Source: Pseudoalteromonas rubra
GTDB taxonomy: Bacteria; Pseudomonadota; Gammaproteobacteria; Enterobacterales; Alteromonadaceae
Assembly (NCBI RefSeq): GCF_005887095.1
Contig: NZ_PNCI01000035.1
Coordinates: 180,635-244,634, forward strand
Length of the DNA: 64,000 bases
Reading direction: 5' to 3'
Shown here: positions 8,366 through 17,457 of the stretch, one piece after another
Numbering within the stretch: the stretch's first letter is position 1
Layout: each line of letters starts with the position of its first letter
The notes under the pieces: generated by a model
Databases searched by the model: none
What the model saw: only the letters and a program-made list of their open reading frames with translations
What the model was told of the DNA's origin: nothing
Translations under genes and position numbers: made by a program

Positions 8366-9727
8366 ATGACAAAAAAGGTGGTTAATTCTTTAATGGAGCA
8401 TGTTTTAATTTGGCCGGCTCAGTATCCTTTGTTACTCAAAGGGCTGGTTGAAAATAATGGGGCTTTTATTCTGGATGCGCTCGAGGCCTGGCCAGAGTGC
8501 GAAACCGTGACGGATCAGCAAGGTGTAAGTTCATCGGTCTTACCACCGCTGATGTATATTCTTTGGCTGAAACCTCTGGAGCCGTTCGAATCTTGTCGCT
8601 ATCAGCATATTGATGATTATGATCAAGCGCATCAGACATATTGCGATGAGTTATTACTCCATATCGCAGGCGCTGGTGTCAGTCAGGATGAATTGATTGC
8701 CAAGTTACTGGGCGTTTTTGCTCAGTACGCTGATATTAAGACACAGCTCACTTATCAGATGGAAACCTCACCTGCTTCACTTTTGTTGAGCAAATCTTAT
8801 ATTCGCGCCCTGAGTGTTTTATTGCAGCACGGCTTACAGTTAACGGCTGAGGAAGCGTGTGATTTATGGAAACTTGCTGATGAAAACTTGCGATTAGACC
8901 TCAGTCGCATGCTTGAAACTGTGTTACAGGATACTGTCGCAACTTTACAGTTGGCGGTTGAGCGGTTGCAGGGGGATGATAGCTATGTGGGACTGCTGAA
9001 GCACTTGTGCAGTGGTGAAGAGGTCGAGCGTCTGTTGGACCAGGCTTTGCTGGCCCATCTAATGTCTAAAAATGCCAAACAGTCTACTGCGTTGAAGCTG
9101 ATTGAGCAGGGCGCGACTGGTCAGAGTAAAGATCCGGCAGGGAAATCTGCCATGATGTGGCTGGTTGAGCAGGGGTTTGTCAGCGCGGCGCAGACACTCA
9201 CTGACTATCATTGTCACCAGTCTCTGGACGACTTAGGCCGGAACTTGATGCATTATGCGGTTATGTCGAACTCAACGGCGATGCTTGAGCTGGTCGAGTC
9301 CATGAATGTAGACCCGAGACTGGCAGATGTCACAGGCATGACCCCGTATCGCCTCGCCAATCAGGTACAAGCGGTTGCCGCAAAGAAGTTTTTGGAACAG
9401 CGCGGGATCATTGAACTGTCTTTTGCAGCAAAATATGAAAAAGTAGCACGTGTTTACAGCTTGTATGCACTGGTTGCAATTCTGATGCCCGTGCAGTTAA
9501 ATTTCTTTTTTAACGACACTCATAGCAATAAACTTTCTGCAACGATTATGATCTCGAGTCTGACGTTACTGTTTTTTGCTTTAGCTCGGTGGCAAAAACG
9601 CAGTCCACTTTACCCCCAGGATTCGTCGCCCTGGAGTTTAGTCGGGGTAAACATACTTGCCTGGCTTAGCATGTCGCTACAGGTGCTCTTTAGTGTAGTG
9701 GTTTTAATTGCAGTGATGGGCAGCTAA
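8366..9727 (+). CDS. Ankyrin-like membrane protein of unknown function
   Basis: I do not recognise a named family. The 453-residue product has three parts: a helical N-terminal region (1-235); a region of about 110 residues (240-350) with the spacing of three or four ankyrin repeats (SAMMWLVEQGFVSAAQTL, NLMHYAVMSNSTAMLELV, GMTPYRLANQVQAVAAKKFL); and a C-terminal block of three hydrophobic helices (about 370-390, 400-420, 430-450). The ankyrin part probably faces the cytoplasm as a protein-binding platform. An in-frame GTG at 8357 is an alternative start; neither has a strong ribosome binding site. It is convergent with bamE. Confidence 0.65.
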   Translation: MTKKVVNSLMEHVLIWPAQYPLLLKGLVENNGAFILDALEAWPECETVTDQQGVSSSVLPPLMYILWLKPLEPFESCRYQHIDDYDQAHQTYCDELLLHIAGAGVSQDELIAKLLGVFAQYADIKTQLTYQMETSPASLLLSKSYIRALSVLLQHGLQLTAEEACDLWKLADENLRLDLSRMLETVLQDTVATLQLAVERLQGDDSYVGLLKHLCSGEEVERLLDQALLAHLMSKNAKQSTALKLIEQGATGQSKDPAGKSAMMWLVEQGFVSAAQTLTDYHCHQSLDDLGRNLMHYAVMSNSTAMLELVESMNVDPRLADVTGMTPYRLANQVQAVAAKKFLEQRGIIELSFAAKYEKVARVYSLYALVAILMPVQLNFFFNDTHSNKLSATIMISSLTLLFFALARWQKRSPLYPQDSSPWSLVGVNILAWLSMSLQVLFSVVVLIAVMGS

Positions 9728-9772
9728 TGCGGAGCCGAGGCTCTGCATTAACAGCAATGCTGAAGGCCAGGT

Positions 9773-10132
9773 TTACTCTGACAGAGGTGTATTGAAATCT
9801 GCAGGTTTATCAAAGTCTCCAGATATATCGCTCAGGTTATCACCTTTGAAATAAACGACTAACTCACGACGTTGCTCTGAGTCTCGGCCCAGATTGAACA
9901 CATAAGAGTAGTGCCATATTTCAGTGTTAAATGCGTCTTTAGCCACCGGAGTGCCCAATACATATAAAACTTGCTCTTTTGTCATAGCGATTCTGAGCTT
10001 ATCGACATCGGACTGCTCCAGAAAGTTACCCTGAGGAATGTTTATCCGGTATACCCAGCTGGAACAGGCGGATAGCATGGTCGTCGCAAGAATAATAGTA
10101 AGCCAAACAAAAAGGCGCTTTTTTAACTGCAT
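9773..10132 (-). CDS. bamE: Outer membrane assembly lipoprotein BamE
   Basis: Small BAM-complex lipoprotein (SmpA/OmlA family) that supports BamD-BamA contact and outer-membrane integrity. It is 119 residues long. A signal peptide ends in the lipobox LSAC (Cys near residue 23), then comes the family signature YRINIPQGNFLEQSDVDKLR. The fold continues with MTKEQVLYVLGTPVAKD and the WHYSYVF strand. In E. coli bamE sits beside recN; here recN is 35 kb away, so this neighbourhood is rearranged. Confidence 0.95.
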   Translation of the reverse strand: MQLKKRLFVWLTIILATTMLSACSSWVYRINIPQGNFLEQSDVDKLRIAMTKEQVLYVLGTPVAKDAFNTEIWHYSYVFNLGRDSEQRRELVVYFKGDNLSDISGDFDKPADFNTPLSE

Positions 10133-10262
10133 GTATGTGTATCCTTATTTTTGGTTGTATGAATGATACAGAATGGATAAAGAAGGTAAAGTAGAATTAT
10201 TGGTAAGTTTCGACCATTCGCAGTTAAAATAGTTCCATTCATTCTAATGAGTAGTCACGGCC

Positions 10263-10571
10263 ATGAGTAATGTTCAGCCATCCTGGCACCTATATGTAAT
10301 TGAGAATAGGTTTGGCCACTGGTATACGGGGATCACCAACGACGTCACAAAGCGTTTTTCGGCGCATGTAGCCGGTAAAGGCGCCAAAAGTTTGCGAGGA
10401 AAGGGTCCGCTTAAACTAGTTTACACGCTGGCTGTTGAAGATAAGCGCACCGCTGCCAGGTTGGAGTGGAGATTTAAGCGGTTATCTAAGGCTCGTAAAA
10501 TGGCATTGGTTCAGGGGGCCGCTGGCACAGATAATGCGGAAATAAAAGCGTTAATATGCGCCGAAACCTGA
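10263..10571 (+). CDS. GIY-YIG domain nuclease-like protein, YhbQ type
   Basis: A 102-residue protein consisting of one GIY-YIG domain, the fold of UvrC's N-terminal nuclease and of some homing enzymes. The two defining elements are YVIEN near residue 11 and WYTGITND near 20. The catalytic-type Arg (KRFSAH) follows, and Glu68 in RLEWRFKRL is a metal-ligand candidate. YhbQ-type proteins are proposed DNA structure-specific nucleases. Its last 61 bp overlap the end of the M28 peptidase gene on the other strand. RBS is weak, so the start at 10263 rests on homology. Confidence 0.88.
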   Translation: MSNVQPSWHLYVIENRFGHWYTGITNDVTKRFSAHVAGKGAKSLRGKGPLKLVYTLAVEDKRTAARLEWRFKRLSKARKMALVQGAAGTDNAEIKALICAET

Positions 10572-11401
10572 GTTAGCTTAGGGATGTCCACTTTATCAAA
10601 CTGGTCCTTATGTGTGTGATGCAGAGGATCTGTGCCAACTCCAAAGTAAGCAAAGGGGATCCCAACTTTATGAAAAGCGTAATGGTCACTGGCTCTCAAC
10701 CAGTCAACTCGTGGTGTATCGAGGCGACGTGACATACGGGCGGTTGAGGTAAAGACCTGAACACGGATCTCCTGATTAAATGCCTGTGCAATCTCCTTTG
10801 TGTATGCGCTTGCTTGTTTTGAAGCCAGAACATACAGACGATTTCTTCTGTTAACTGCAAGCATGTCCAGATTGATATTCAAAGCGACACGTTCGGGGTC
10901 AAGCGTTGCAGCAAAGAAGTGTGCCCCATACAAGCCTTTTTCTTCCGCATCGGTTGCGACAAAAAGGATATCTCTGTGCCGTATTTGCGTCTTTAACTGA
11001 CGTGCTAAATCTAGCATGACAACAACCCCTGAGGCATTATCATTGGCACCTGGATAATAACGTGTTCCTCGGCTACCCAAATGATCGTAATGGGCACTGA
11101 TGACCAATGCGGGTTCACAAGACAGCATGTTACACGGCAAGGTTGCGACAACATTGTGCCCGTATGCCAGTTTTCCCAGACCTTGTCGAAAACGGAACGA
11201 CTGGTAATAGACGTCGATCCCATTTTCAGCGAAGCGTGAGTGTATGTAGTGTGCGCTTTTGTTGATGTCAGCATTACCAGACCCTCGCCCCGCATGTGCC
11301 TCACTTGTTAGCGTTTTCAAGTCGACTTCAATTTTGCTGGCGGCCTGTGTAATCGAAATTACGCTACTTAGCCATAACAGGCTAATTCCTAGCAGTTGCA
11401 C
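10511..11401 (-). CDS. Exported M28-family zinc aminopeptidase
   Basis: Secreted or periplasmic zinc exopeptidase of family M28. It is 296 residues long with an N-terminal signal peptide ending near ITQAA. Zinc and catalytic residues are visible: His/Asp in SAHYDHLG, Asp in GANDNASG, Glu pair in TDAEEKGLYG, Asp in INLDML, and a late His in DPLHHTHKD. The start is GTG at 11401, preceded by GGAG at good spacing and overlapping the end of the upstream TPR gene by 20 bp. This implies coupled translation and a shared envelope function. Confidence 0.9.
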   Translation of the reverse strand: MQLLGISLLWLSSVISITQAASKIEVDLKTLTSEAHAGRGSGNADINKSAHYIHSRFAENGIDVYYQSFRFRQGLGKLAYGHNVVATLPCNMLSCEPALVISAHYDHLGSRGTRYYPGANDNASGVVVMLDLARQLKTQIRHRDILFVATDAEEKGLYGAHFFAATLDPERVALNINLDMLAVNRRNRLYVLASKQASAYTKEIAQAFNQEIRVQVFTSTARMSRRLDTPRVDWLRASDHYAFHKVGIPFAYFGVGTDPLHHTHKDQFDKVDIPKLTQVSAHINAFISALSVPAAP

Positions 11402-12587
11402 TCAGCCACTCCAGTTTGTTCCGATAACGCTTTTTGTCATGAGTAAAACTGGCGTGATTCAGTGCCCGATTTAAAAAGGTCTTGCTCAACTCCAGCTCCC
11501 CCTGAATGTAATAGACCTTAGCTAAGCCAAAGTAGCCTTCGTGTAGTGAACTAGACAACTTGTTTGCAGCGCGGTAATGTCTCAGCGCCTTGTCATAGTC
11601 TCCACTTGCAAACGCCTCATCGCCAAGTGCAATTTGATAGTAAGGGTTGTCTTTACGTAATGCATGGAGTTGAGCTCTGATATCCTTTGCTTGCTGCTGC
11701 CTGTCTGTCATTTCGTATAATAGTGCCAGATTACCCAGCGCTGTTTTATTCTCGTCATTGATCTGCAAGGCCTGCTGGTAAAGTGATTCGGCGTGAGTTA
11801 CGTGATCATTGATGCGAAATAGTACGGCTAGATTTCCCCATGCTGCGGAATAGAGCGGATCTATCTCGATGGCGGCCTTAAAATAGCTATATGCCAAGTC
11901 CATTTCCTTGTTGATCATATGCATCGCGCCTTTATTGCTGTAGAACATTGCAGTGATACGATCTTTGCTGATTTTAGAAGTGGCAAACTTCTGTGCACGG
12001 CTATTTGGGTCGAAATCTATAACCACACTCGCAGGTCGGGTATACAAGATTTCGCGGTTGTCCCTGTGCTTTCTAGCGCCCGAGTTATCCTGGGTAACCA
12101 CCAAATTGACATGGCCAGTCAGCAGGCTATACCCTTTGGTTTGAGCCCAGTACTCAGGAATATGAACTCGCTGGAACTGACCTTTGAGCCCGAGTTGCTC
12201 TGACAAGCTGTAGGCGAGAATAGAAAGTGACAGACAGTTTGCGTTGAGGTCGTAGAATGTTTCTGTTGCACTGAGGTTCGCACCACGCATATAAGACAAG
12301 CTTGAGTCGCCATTTTCTACTAAAAACTGAAGTAACTGTTCAGCAACCTTAATATTGGAGCCATTGTGGCGAGCTAGGTAGCGGTCCAAAGTCGCCCGAA
12401 TGTTTGCATCCAATTCAAAAATAGCGTGTTGTGATTCAACCTCTCGCTGAGTGAAAGGAGCGTTGTCGAGCAGTAGCATCTCGACTTCAGGCTGAACCCG
12501 GGTTGATTGACACCCACCGAGCAGCAAAGCAGAGACGGTCAGGATGGGGCAAAGATAACGTCGTGCGAAGTGAGTGTAACAGGTCAT
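11382..12587 (-). CDS. Lipoprotein with transglutaminase-like segment and TPR repeats
   Basis: A 401-residue predicted lipoprotein: the signal peptide ends in LLGGC (Cys near residue 26). Residues about 90-170 contain LNANCLSLSILAYSLSEQLG followed by GHVNLVV. This is the Cys and His arrangement of transglutaminase-like (bacterial papain-fold) domains; whether it is catalytic is not clear. Residues about 210-390 hold four to five TPR units (for example AYSYFKAAIEIDPLYSAAWG and AESLYQQALQINDENKTALG). It is translationally coupled to the M28 peptidase gene. Function unknown; envelope peptide processing or scaffolding is an inference. Confidence 0.8.
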   Translation of the reverse strand: MTCYTHFARRYLCPILTVSALLLGGCQSTRVQPEVEMLLLDNAPFTQREVESQHAIFELDANIRATLDRYLARHNGSNIKVAEQLLQFLVENGDSSLSYMRGANLSATETFYDLNANCLSLSILAYSLSEQLGLKGQFQRVHIPEYWAQTKGYSLLTGHVNLVVTQDNSGARKHRDNREILYTRPASVVIDFDPNSRAQKFATSKISKDRITAMFYSNKGAMHMINKEMDLAYSYFKAAIEIDPLYSAAWGNLAVLFRINDHVTHAESLYQQALQINDENKTALGNLALLYEMTDRQQQAKDIRAQLHALRKDNPYYQIALGDEAFASGDYDKALRHYRAANKLSSSLHEGYFGLAKVYYIQGELELSKTFLNRALNHASFTHDKKRYRNKLEWLSATARN

Positions 12588-12744
12588 AGGGACATTCCTA
12601 AATTCTACAGCTTTCTTTCAGTGTAGCTATTTTGACCGTTTAAGGAAGCGCAAATTGTTACAAGTCATTGCTGATGAGTGCGGGAGGGCGCCACAAAGGA
12701 TTAAAGCAGCGATGGTTAGGAAGGTTCCCTTTAGGGAGAAATTA

Positions 12745-12766
12745 GCGGCTGAACATCCTCAGCCGC
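12745..12766 (-). terminator. Hairpin after the chemoreceptor gene
   Basis: Perfect 8-bp arms GCGGCTGA / TCAGCCGC with a 6-nt loop lie 11 bp past the stop of the minus-strand chemoreceptor gene. The following minus-strand sequence (TAATTTCT) is only partly T-rich, so it is a weak terminator call. Confidence 0.55.
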
Positions 12767-12776
12767 CTTGTTTGTG

Positions 12777-14684
12777 CTAGAAACTGGCAACCAGTTTGTC
12801 GAGTGCTTTGGCCGAATTGGCTAATTGCCGAATCGCTTGCTCTGTATCGAGTTGTTCACTCATAACGCCATCACTGATCACGCTGATCTGCTCGATACTG
12901 CGACCAACATCTGCAACAACATTACTTTGCTGCTCTGTTGCCGTGGCTATCAGGGTCGTCATATCATTGATCTGATCTGCTGTTTCTGTGATGGTATTCA
13001 TCAGCTCTACAGATGTTTGCATGTTTTCGACACTTTGCTGTGCCTGCTCCGAAGACTGGGCAATTTGCGTCACGATAGAGTCCGATGCAGCCGTGAGCTC
13101 CTGGATGGTTGCCTGGATTTCATCAGTTGATTGAGAAGTTCTGCTGGCAAGCGCCCGAACTTCATCGGCTACGACGGCAAAACCTCGGCCGTGTTCACCT
13201 GCTCGTGCTGACTCAATTGCAGCGTTGAGCGCCAGCAAGTTAGTTTGCTCTGATATACCCCGTATTACGTCTAAAATACTGGCGATTGACTGGGTTTTGC
13301 TGGCCAATGTGGCCACCTGATCTGCCATTTGCTGAATATCCAGTGCCAGTTGATGCAGGGTCGTCTGGCTTTGCTGTACACAGCTGTGGCTGTGTTTCGT
13401 ATGCTCGCGGCTCTCGTCGGTCAGTTTTGCGGTATTGTTAGCACTGCCGGCTATTTCCTGGACGGTGGCAGCCATCTGATTTATAGCTGCAGCCACAGAC
13501 AAAGTCTGGGACTTTTGCTCATCCAGTGACAACGAATTTTTCTTCGCCTGAGCAAAGACATGCTCACTGGCAACACGTATATCATGACTTTCTTTTGCAA
13601 CGTTGCAAATTGCGGCTTCAATCTTTTCAATAAATTGGTTAAAGCCCTGACCCAGCGCTTGTAACTCTGGCTGCTCTGCATTGGGAACGCGATAATTTAG
13701 CTTTGCGTCACCGCTGCCAAGTTGTCGAAATACGTCGGCCATTTTCAGTAGTGGGGCACTGAGATTGCGTGCCATAAGCATGCTGGCAATACATACCACT
13801 ACCACCACAACCAGTGCCCAGAAGATAATTTGCCATTGTAATGAAGACACCTGAGCAAATACTTCAGCTTTAGGTACCTGTGCAATGACTAAGAGCGCAG
13901 TGCCTTCTATAGGGCTGGCGGCGACTAAAGAAGGGGTACCATCGGCGTCTAGATCCAGCACCACAAAATCTTGACTATTGCGCAGCTGCCCGGCGGCTGC
14001 CGCTCCGTAGAGGTCAACAAGTTTTGTTTTGGCGACCTTATTGGCATCCGGGTGAAGCTGAACAATACCCTGAGATTTTTCAACAACAAACACAAACCCG
14101 CTTTGCTCAATTTTCATATTCGCCAGCATGGTTTGCATCGCGTCGATGCTTTTTGCCAGTCCAGCCAAGCCAATGCCATTGGTTTGCTGATGATTGACGA
14201 ACATTTTCACATCACCAGGCGCTTCCTGATAGATGCTGATGGAATATTCCTCGCTACTTTGGGTAAACTGGAAAAACCAACCATCTTGTTGCTGATTGAG
14301 TACCCGCAAGAACCCATTCTGATTCCAGTATTGTCGCGTTTCCCTGTTGGCCCAGGAAGCGGTGACCAGTGCGTATTGATTTTGTACGCGAGCCAATTCC
14401 CTGAGCAATACCTGCTCGTCTAGCTGGCCTTTGCTGACCGAATCAAGCAAAAACTGATTGCTTGAAAGTTGTTTTGCCGCACTCTTAAGCTGGCCAATTT
14501 GTTGGCTAATCGATTTGTTGATGCTCTCAACCTTGCTGGGCAATTCAGATCCCAGCATGCGGGTTTCGATCATAGACTTGGCCTGATAGGTAGAAATAAA
14601 GCCGATCAGACAAGCGACAACAACCGCGATTAAACTGCCCAGCAGAGTAATTCGTTGTGTAATTGTTAAACCAGTGTTATGCAT
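12777..14684 (-). CDS. Methyl-accepting chemotaxis protein
   Basis: Transmembrane chemoreceptor of 635 residues that would signal to CheA/CheW. There is a membrane helix at about 11-33. A periplasmic sensor of about 245 residues with a Cache-like character follows (WYNQNGF-type and FVFVVEKSQGIVQLHPDAN segments). The second helix is at about 282-304. A HAMP linker follows, then a cytoplasmic signalling domain with the hairpin tip EQTNLLALNAAIESARAGE. No CheB/CheR-binding pentapeptide is seen at the C-terminus. It is monocistronic; the ligand cannot be read from sequence. Confidence 0.95.
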   Translation of the reverse strand: MHNTGLTITQRITLLGSLIAVVVACLIGFISTYQAKSMIETRMLGSELPSKVESINKSISQQIGQLKSAAKQLSSNQFLLDSVSKGQLDEQVLLRELARVQNQYALVTASWANRETRQYWNQNGFLRVLNQQQDGWFFQFTQSSEEYSISIYQEAPGDVKMFVNHQQTNGIGLAGLAKSIDAMQTMLANMKIEQSGFVFVVEKSQGIVQLHPDANKVAKTKLVDLYGAAAAGQLRNSQDFVVLDLDADGTPSLVAASPIEGTALLVIAQVPKAEVFAQVSSLQWQIIFWALVVVVVVCIASMLMARNLSAPLLKMADVFRQLGSGDAKLNYRVPNAEQPELQALGQGFNQFIEKIEAAICNVAKESHDIRVASEHVFAQAKKNSLSLDEQKSQTLSVAAAINQMAATVQEIAGSANNTAKLTDESREHTKHSHSCVQQSQTTLHQLALDIQQMADQVATLASKTQSIASILDVIRGISEQTNLLALNAAIESARAGEHGRGFAVVADEVRALASRTSQSTDEIQATIQELTAASDSIVTQIAQSSEQAQQSVENMQTSVELMNTITETADQINDMTTLIATATEQQSNVVADVGRSIEQISVISDGVMSEQLDTEQAIRQLANSAKALDKLVASF

Positions 14685-14790
14685 TAAAGTTACTACTTTT
14701 AGATCCCGTGACCCATAATTTTAGCATGGTCAATAATTAACACCTATAGGTATAAAGTCGCTGTCATAATACTGTCATGTTTTAAATGGT

Positions 14791-14818
14791 AAAAAAGCCC
14801 ACTGCATAGCAGGTGGGC
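14791..14818 (-). terminator. ilvC terminator
   Basis: On the minus strand the stem GCCCAC / GTGGGC (with inner TGC/GCA and one bulge) is followed by six T's (14796-14791). It lies about 90 bp beyond the ilvC stop and upstream of the chemoreceptor gene. Confidence 0.8.
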
Positions 14819-14904
14819 CTTGGTTTCTAACAAGCGAACTAAAATGGCAAATTGGCTTGGGATAATGGCTTTAAGTTGCTAATAAGCCTTTATCTTTTAA
14901 TTGG

Positions 14905-16377
14905 TTAGATTATCTTTTTCATAGCTGACATATAGCCACGCAAGGTATTACCAACGACTTCAACCGGGTGATTACGAATGGCATCATTGACACTTATCAG
15001 TGCCTGATTATCTACTTCATTTGAGCTTTGTGACAGCCCTTTACCAATAACGTCTGTACCGATTTTCTCCATAAACGGTTTGAGTAACGGTAAGCAGGCA
15101 TGGTTGTACAGATAGCAACCGTATTCCGCTGTATCTGAAATGGTGCGGTTCATTTCGAATAGCTTTTTACGTGCTATGGTATTGGCAATTAGAGGTGTTT
15201 CATGCAAAGACTCATAGTAGGCAGACTCTTCGATAATACCAGCCGCTGTCATGGTTTCAAACGCCAGCTCTACACCTGCTTTGACCATAGCAACCATCAA
15301 AATACCATTGTCAAAAAATTCTTGCTCTGCAATGTCTTGCTCACAATTGGCTTGTTTCTCAAACGCCGTTTCGGCGGTTTCGGCACGCCAGCTCAGTAGT
15401 TTGGCATCGTCTTCGTGCCAGTCTGCCATCATCCCCTGCGAGAATTCTCCGCTGATAATGTCGTCCATATGCTTGTTGTACAGCGGTCGCATGATGGTTT
15501 TAAGCTCTTCACTGAGTTCAAACGCTTTGATTTTGGCAGGATTTGACAGGCGATCCATCATGTTGGTAATGCCACCATGTTTGAGTGCCTCGGTGATCAC
15601 TTCCCAGCCGTATTGGATGAGTTTTGATGCATAACCGGGCTCAATACCTTGTTCCGTCATTTTGTCAAAACACAGCAAAGAGCCAGTTTGCAGCATGCCG
15701 CACAAAATGGTCTGTTCGCCCATCAAATCTGACTTCACTTCAGCGATGAAGGATGAATGCAGCACCCCTGCGCGATGCCCGCCTGTGCCGGCCGCATAGG
15801 CTTTTGCCTGAGCCAGACCGTGCCCCTGAGGATCGTTTTCAGGGTGCACAGCGATAAGCGTTGGCACGCCAAAACCGCGTTTATATTCTTCACGGACCTC
15901 GGTGCCAGGGCACTTGGGTGCGACCATGATGACGGTAATGTCATCTCGGACCTGTATTCCTTCTTCGACTATATTAAAGCCATGTGAATACGCCAGTGTA
16001 GCGCCTTGTTTCATAAGCGGCATGACCGCCTCAACAACTGCTGAGTGTTGCTTGTCGGGTGTTAAATTCAGTACCAGATCTGCCTGTGGGATCAAGGTCT
16101 CATAAGTACCAACCTCAAAGCCATTGTCACTGGCGTTTAGGAATGACTGACGTTTTTCATCAATGGCTGACTGACGTAGTGCGTAGCTGACATCCAGGCC
16201 AGAATCACGTAAGTTCAGACCCTGATTGAGACCCTGAGCGCCGCAACCCACAATTACCAGCTTCTTACCAAGCAGAACGTTCACGCCGTCCTCAAACTCT
16301 TTAGGGTCCATAAAGTGGCACTGAGCCAGTTGGGCAAGTTGCTCACGTAGTGGCAATGAATTGAAATAGTTCGCCAT
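14905..16377 (-). CDS. ilvC: Ketol-acid reductoisomerase, class II
   Basis: NADPH- and Mg-dependent enzyme that isomerises and reduces acetolactate or acetohydroxybutyrate in isoleucine and valine synthesis. At 490 residues it is the long class II form found in enteric bacteria (E. coli 491). The Rossmann motif GCGAQGLNQG is near residue 45. The C-terminal knotted domains include the acidic metal-binding segments around DLMGEQTILCG and the duplicated helical region. It is transcribed divergently from its regulator ilvY and has its own terminator. Confidence 0.98.
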   Translation of the reverse strand: MANYFNSLPLREQLAQLAQCHFMDPKEFEDGVNVLLGKKLVIVGCGAQGLNQGLNLRDSGLDVSYALRQSAIDEKRQSFLNASDNGFEVGTYETLIPQADLVLNLTPDKQHSAVVEAVMPLMKQGATLAYSHGFNIVEEGIQVRDDITVIMVAPKCPGTEVREEYKRGFGVPTLIAVHPENDPQGHGLAQAKAYAAGTGGHRAGVLHSSFIAEVKSDLMGEQTILCGMLQTGSLLCFDKMTEQGIEPGYASKLIQYGWEVITEALKHGGITNMMDRLSNPAKIKAFELSEELKTIMRPLYNKHMDDIISGEFSQGMMADWHEDDAKLLSWRAETAETAFEKQANCEQDIAEQEFFDNGILMVAMVKAGVELAFETMTAAGIIEESAYYESLHETPLIANTIARKKLFEMNRTISDTAEYGCYLYNHACLPLLKPFMEKIGTDVIGKGLSQSSNEVDNQALISVNDAIRNHPVEVVGNTLRGYMSAMKKII

Positions 16378-16461
16378 GATTTGTCCTGTTTGATTCTTAG
16401 GGAATAAGGTATAGGTTGTAGCCTAGTAGCAAGTTTGAGTTGCGTAAAATGATATATTTAA

Positions 16462-16481
16462 ATTATTGTATTTCACATAAT
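16462..16481. promoter_or_regulatory. Candidate IlvY operator between ilvC and ilvY
   Basis: The 127-bp divergent intergenic region contains the inverted repeat ATTAT-N10-ATAAT. This has the T-N11-A form expected for LysR-type regulators and lies 24 bp before ilvY. IlvY is known to bind the ilvY-ilvC intergenic region in E. coli; that this exact repeat is the site is an inference. Confidence 0.3.
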
Positions 16482-16504
16482 GAAACGCTCTGAGTGTAAC
16501 CAAG

Positions 16505-17395
16505 ATGGATCATAAACAGTTAAAGTACTTTCTGGCACTGGCGGATACCTTGCATTTTTCCCGGGCCAGCGAACGTTGTTATATTAGTCCGCCTACGCTA
16601 AGTCGCCAGATAAAGCAGTTGGAAGAAGAGGTTGGGGCGCCTTTGTTTATTCGTGACAATCGCAGTGTCGCGTTGACCCCGCAGGGGCAAGCATTCATTC
16701 AATATGCACAAGCCACATTAACAAGTTGGCGTCAGTTCAAAAGTGAATGCCTGGATGAAGACAAGCCATTGAGTGGGGAGCTGAGTCTGTTTTGCTCGGT
16801 AACCGCATCGTACAGCTTTATTTATGACTTGTTCGCGCGTTACCGTCAGGATTTTCCCCAGGTTGAACTGAACTTACTGACCGGTGACCCCGCCAACTCC
16901 ATTGCTCAGGTGCAAGGAGAAGTCGTGGATGTCGCGGTCGCTGTTAGGCCGCGCAACCTTCCTCAGGGGCTTGAATATTTGAGTATCGGTCGTTCCAGGC
17001 TGTTGTTTATTGCGCCCACGATGAAATGCCCGTTGAGTGACCTGATAGAGCATCACCGGGGGGAATTGCCCTGGGAGCAGGTGCCTTTCATCGTGCCAGA
17101 GCACGGCGTATTGAAAGAACGCCTGGATGTGTTTTTCAAGAAAAAAGTGCTTCAGCCAAAAATTTATGCGCATGTTTCAGGGCATGAGGCTATGGTGGCG
17201 TTGACCAGTCTGGGGTTTGGCGTTGCCTATGTACCTGAGGTTGTGCTGGAACAAAGCCCGTTTAGAAATCAGGTGCAGACATTGGGCTTACAGAGTGAAG
17301 AAATTGAAATAGGCCTGGTATGCAAGAAGAAACGCCTGCAGGATCCGGTCGTGAGTGCCTTGTTTCGAGTTGCAGAGCGTTTGTTTGCTGTGTAA
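16505..17395 (+). CDS. ilvY: LysR-type regulator IlvY
   Basis: LysR-family activator of ilvC that responds to acetolactate or acetohydroxybutyrate. It is 296 residues long. The N-terminal winged helix-turn-helix shows FSRASERCYISPPTLSRQIK followed by LEEEVGAPLFIRD. The effector-binding domain starts near residue 90. The divergent placement against ilvC is diagnostic for IlvY among LysR proteins. Confidence 0.94.
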   Translation: MDHKQLKYFLALADTLHFSRASERCYISPPTLSRQIKQLEEEVGAPLFIRDNRSVALTPQGQAFIQYAQATLTSWRQFKSECLDEDKPLSGELSLFCSVTASYSFIYDLFARYRQDFPQVELNLLTGDPANSIAQVQGEVVDVAVAVRPRNLPQGLEYLSIGRSRLLFIAPTMKCPLSDLIEHHRGELPWEQVPFIVPEHGVLKERLDVFFKKKVLQPKIYAHVSGHEAMVALTSLGFGVAYVPEVVLEQSPFRNQVQTLGLQSEEIEIGLVCKKKRLQDPVVSALFRVAERLFAV

Positions 17396-17457
17396 AGCGT
17401 TTGTTCAGCTAGCGTCACTAGACTAACCCTCACACATAGTTCGAACGAGGCTTTTTC

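Noticed and set aside
9728..9747. Hairpin GCGGAGCC / GGCTCTGC after the ankyrin-like gene
   Set aside because: Short loop, one mismatch and no T-run on either strand; too weak to call a terminator.
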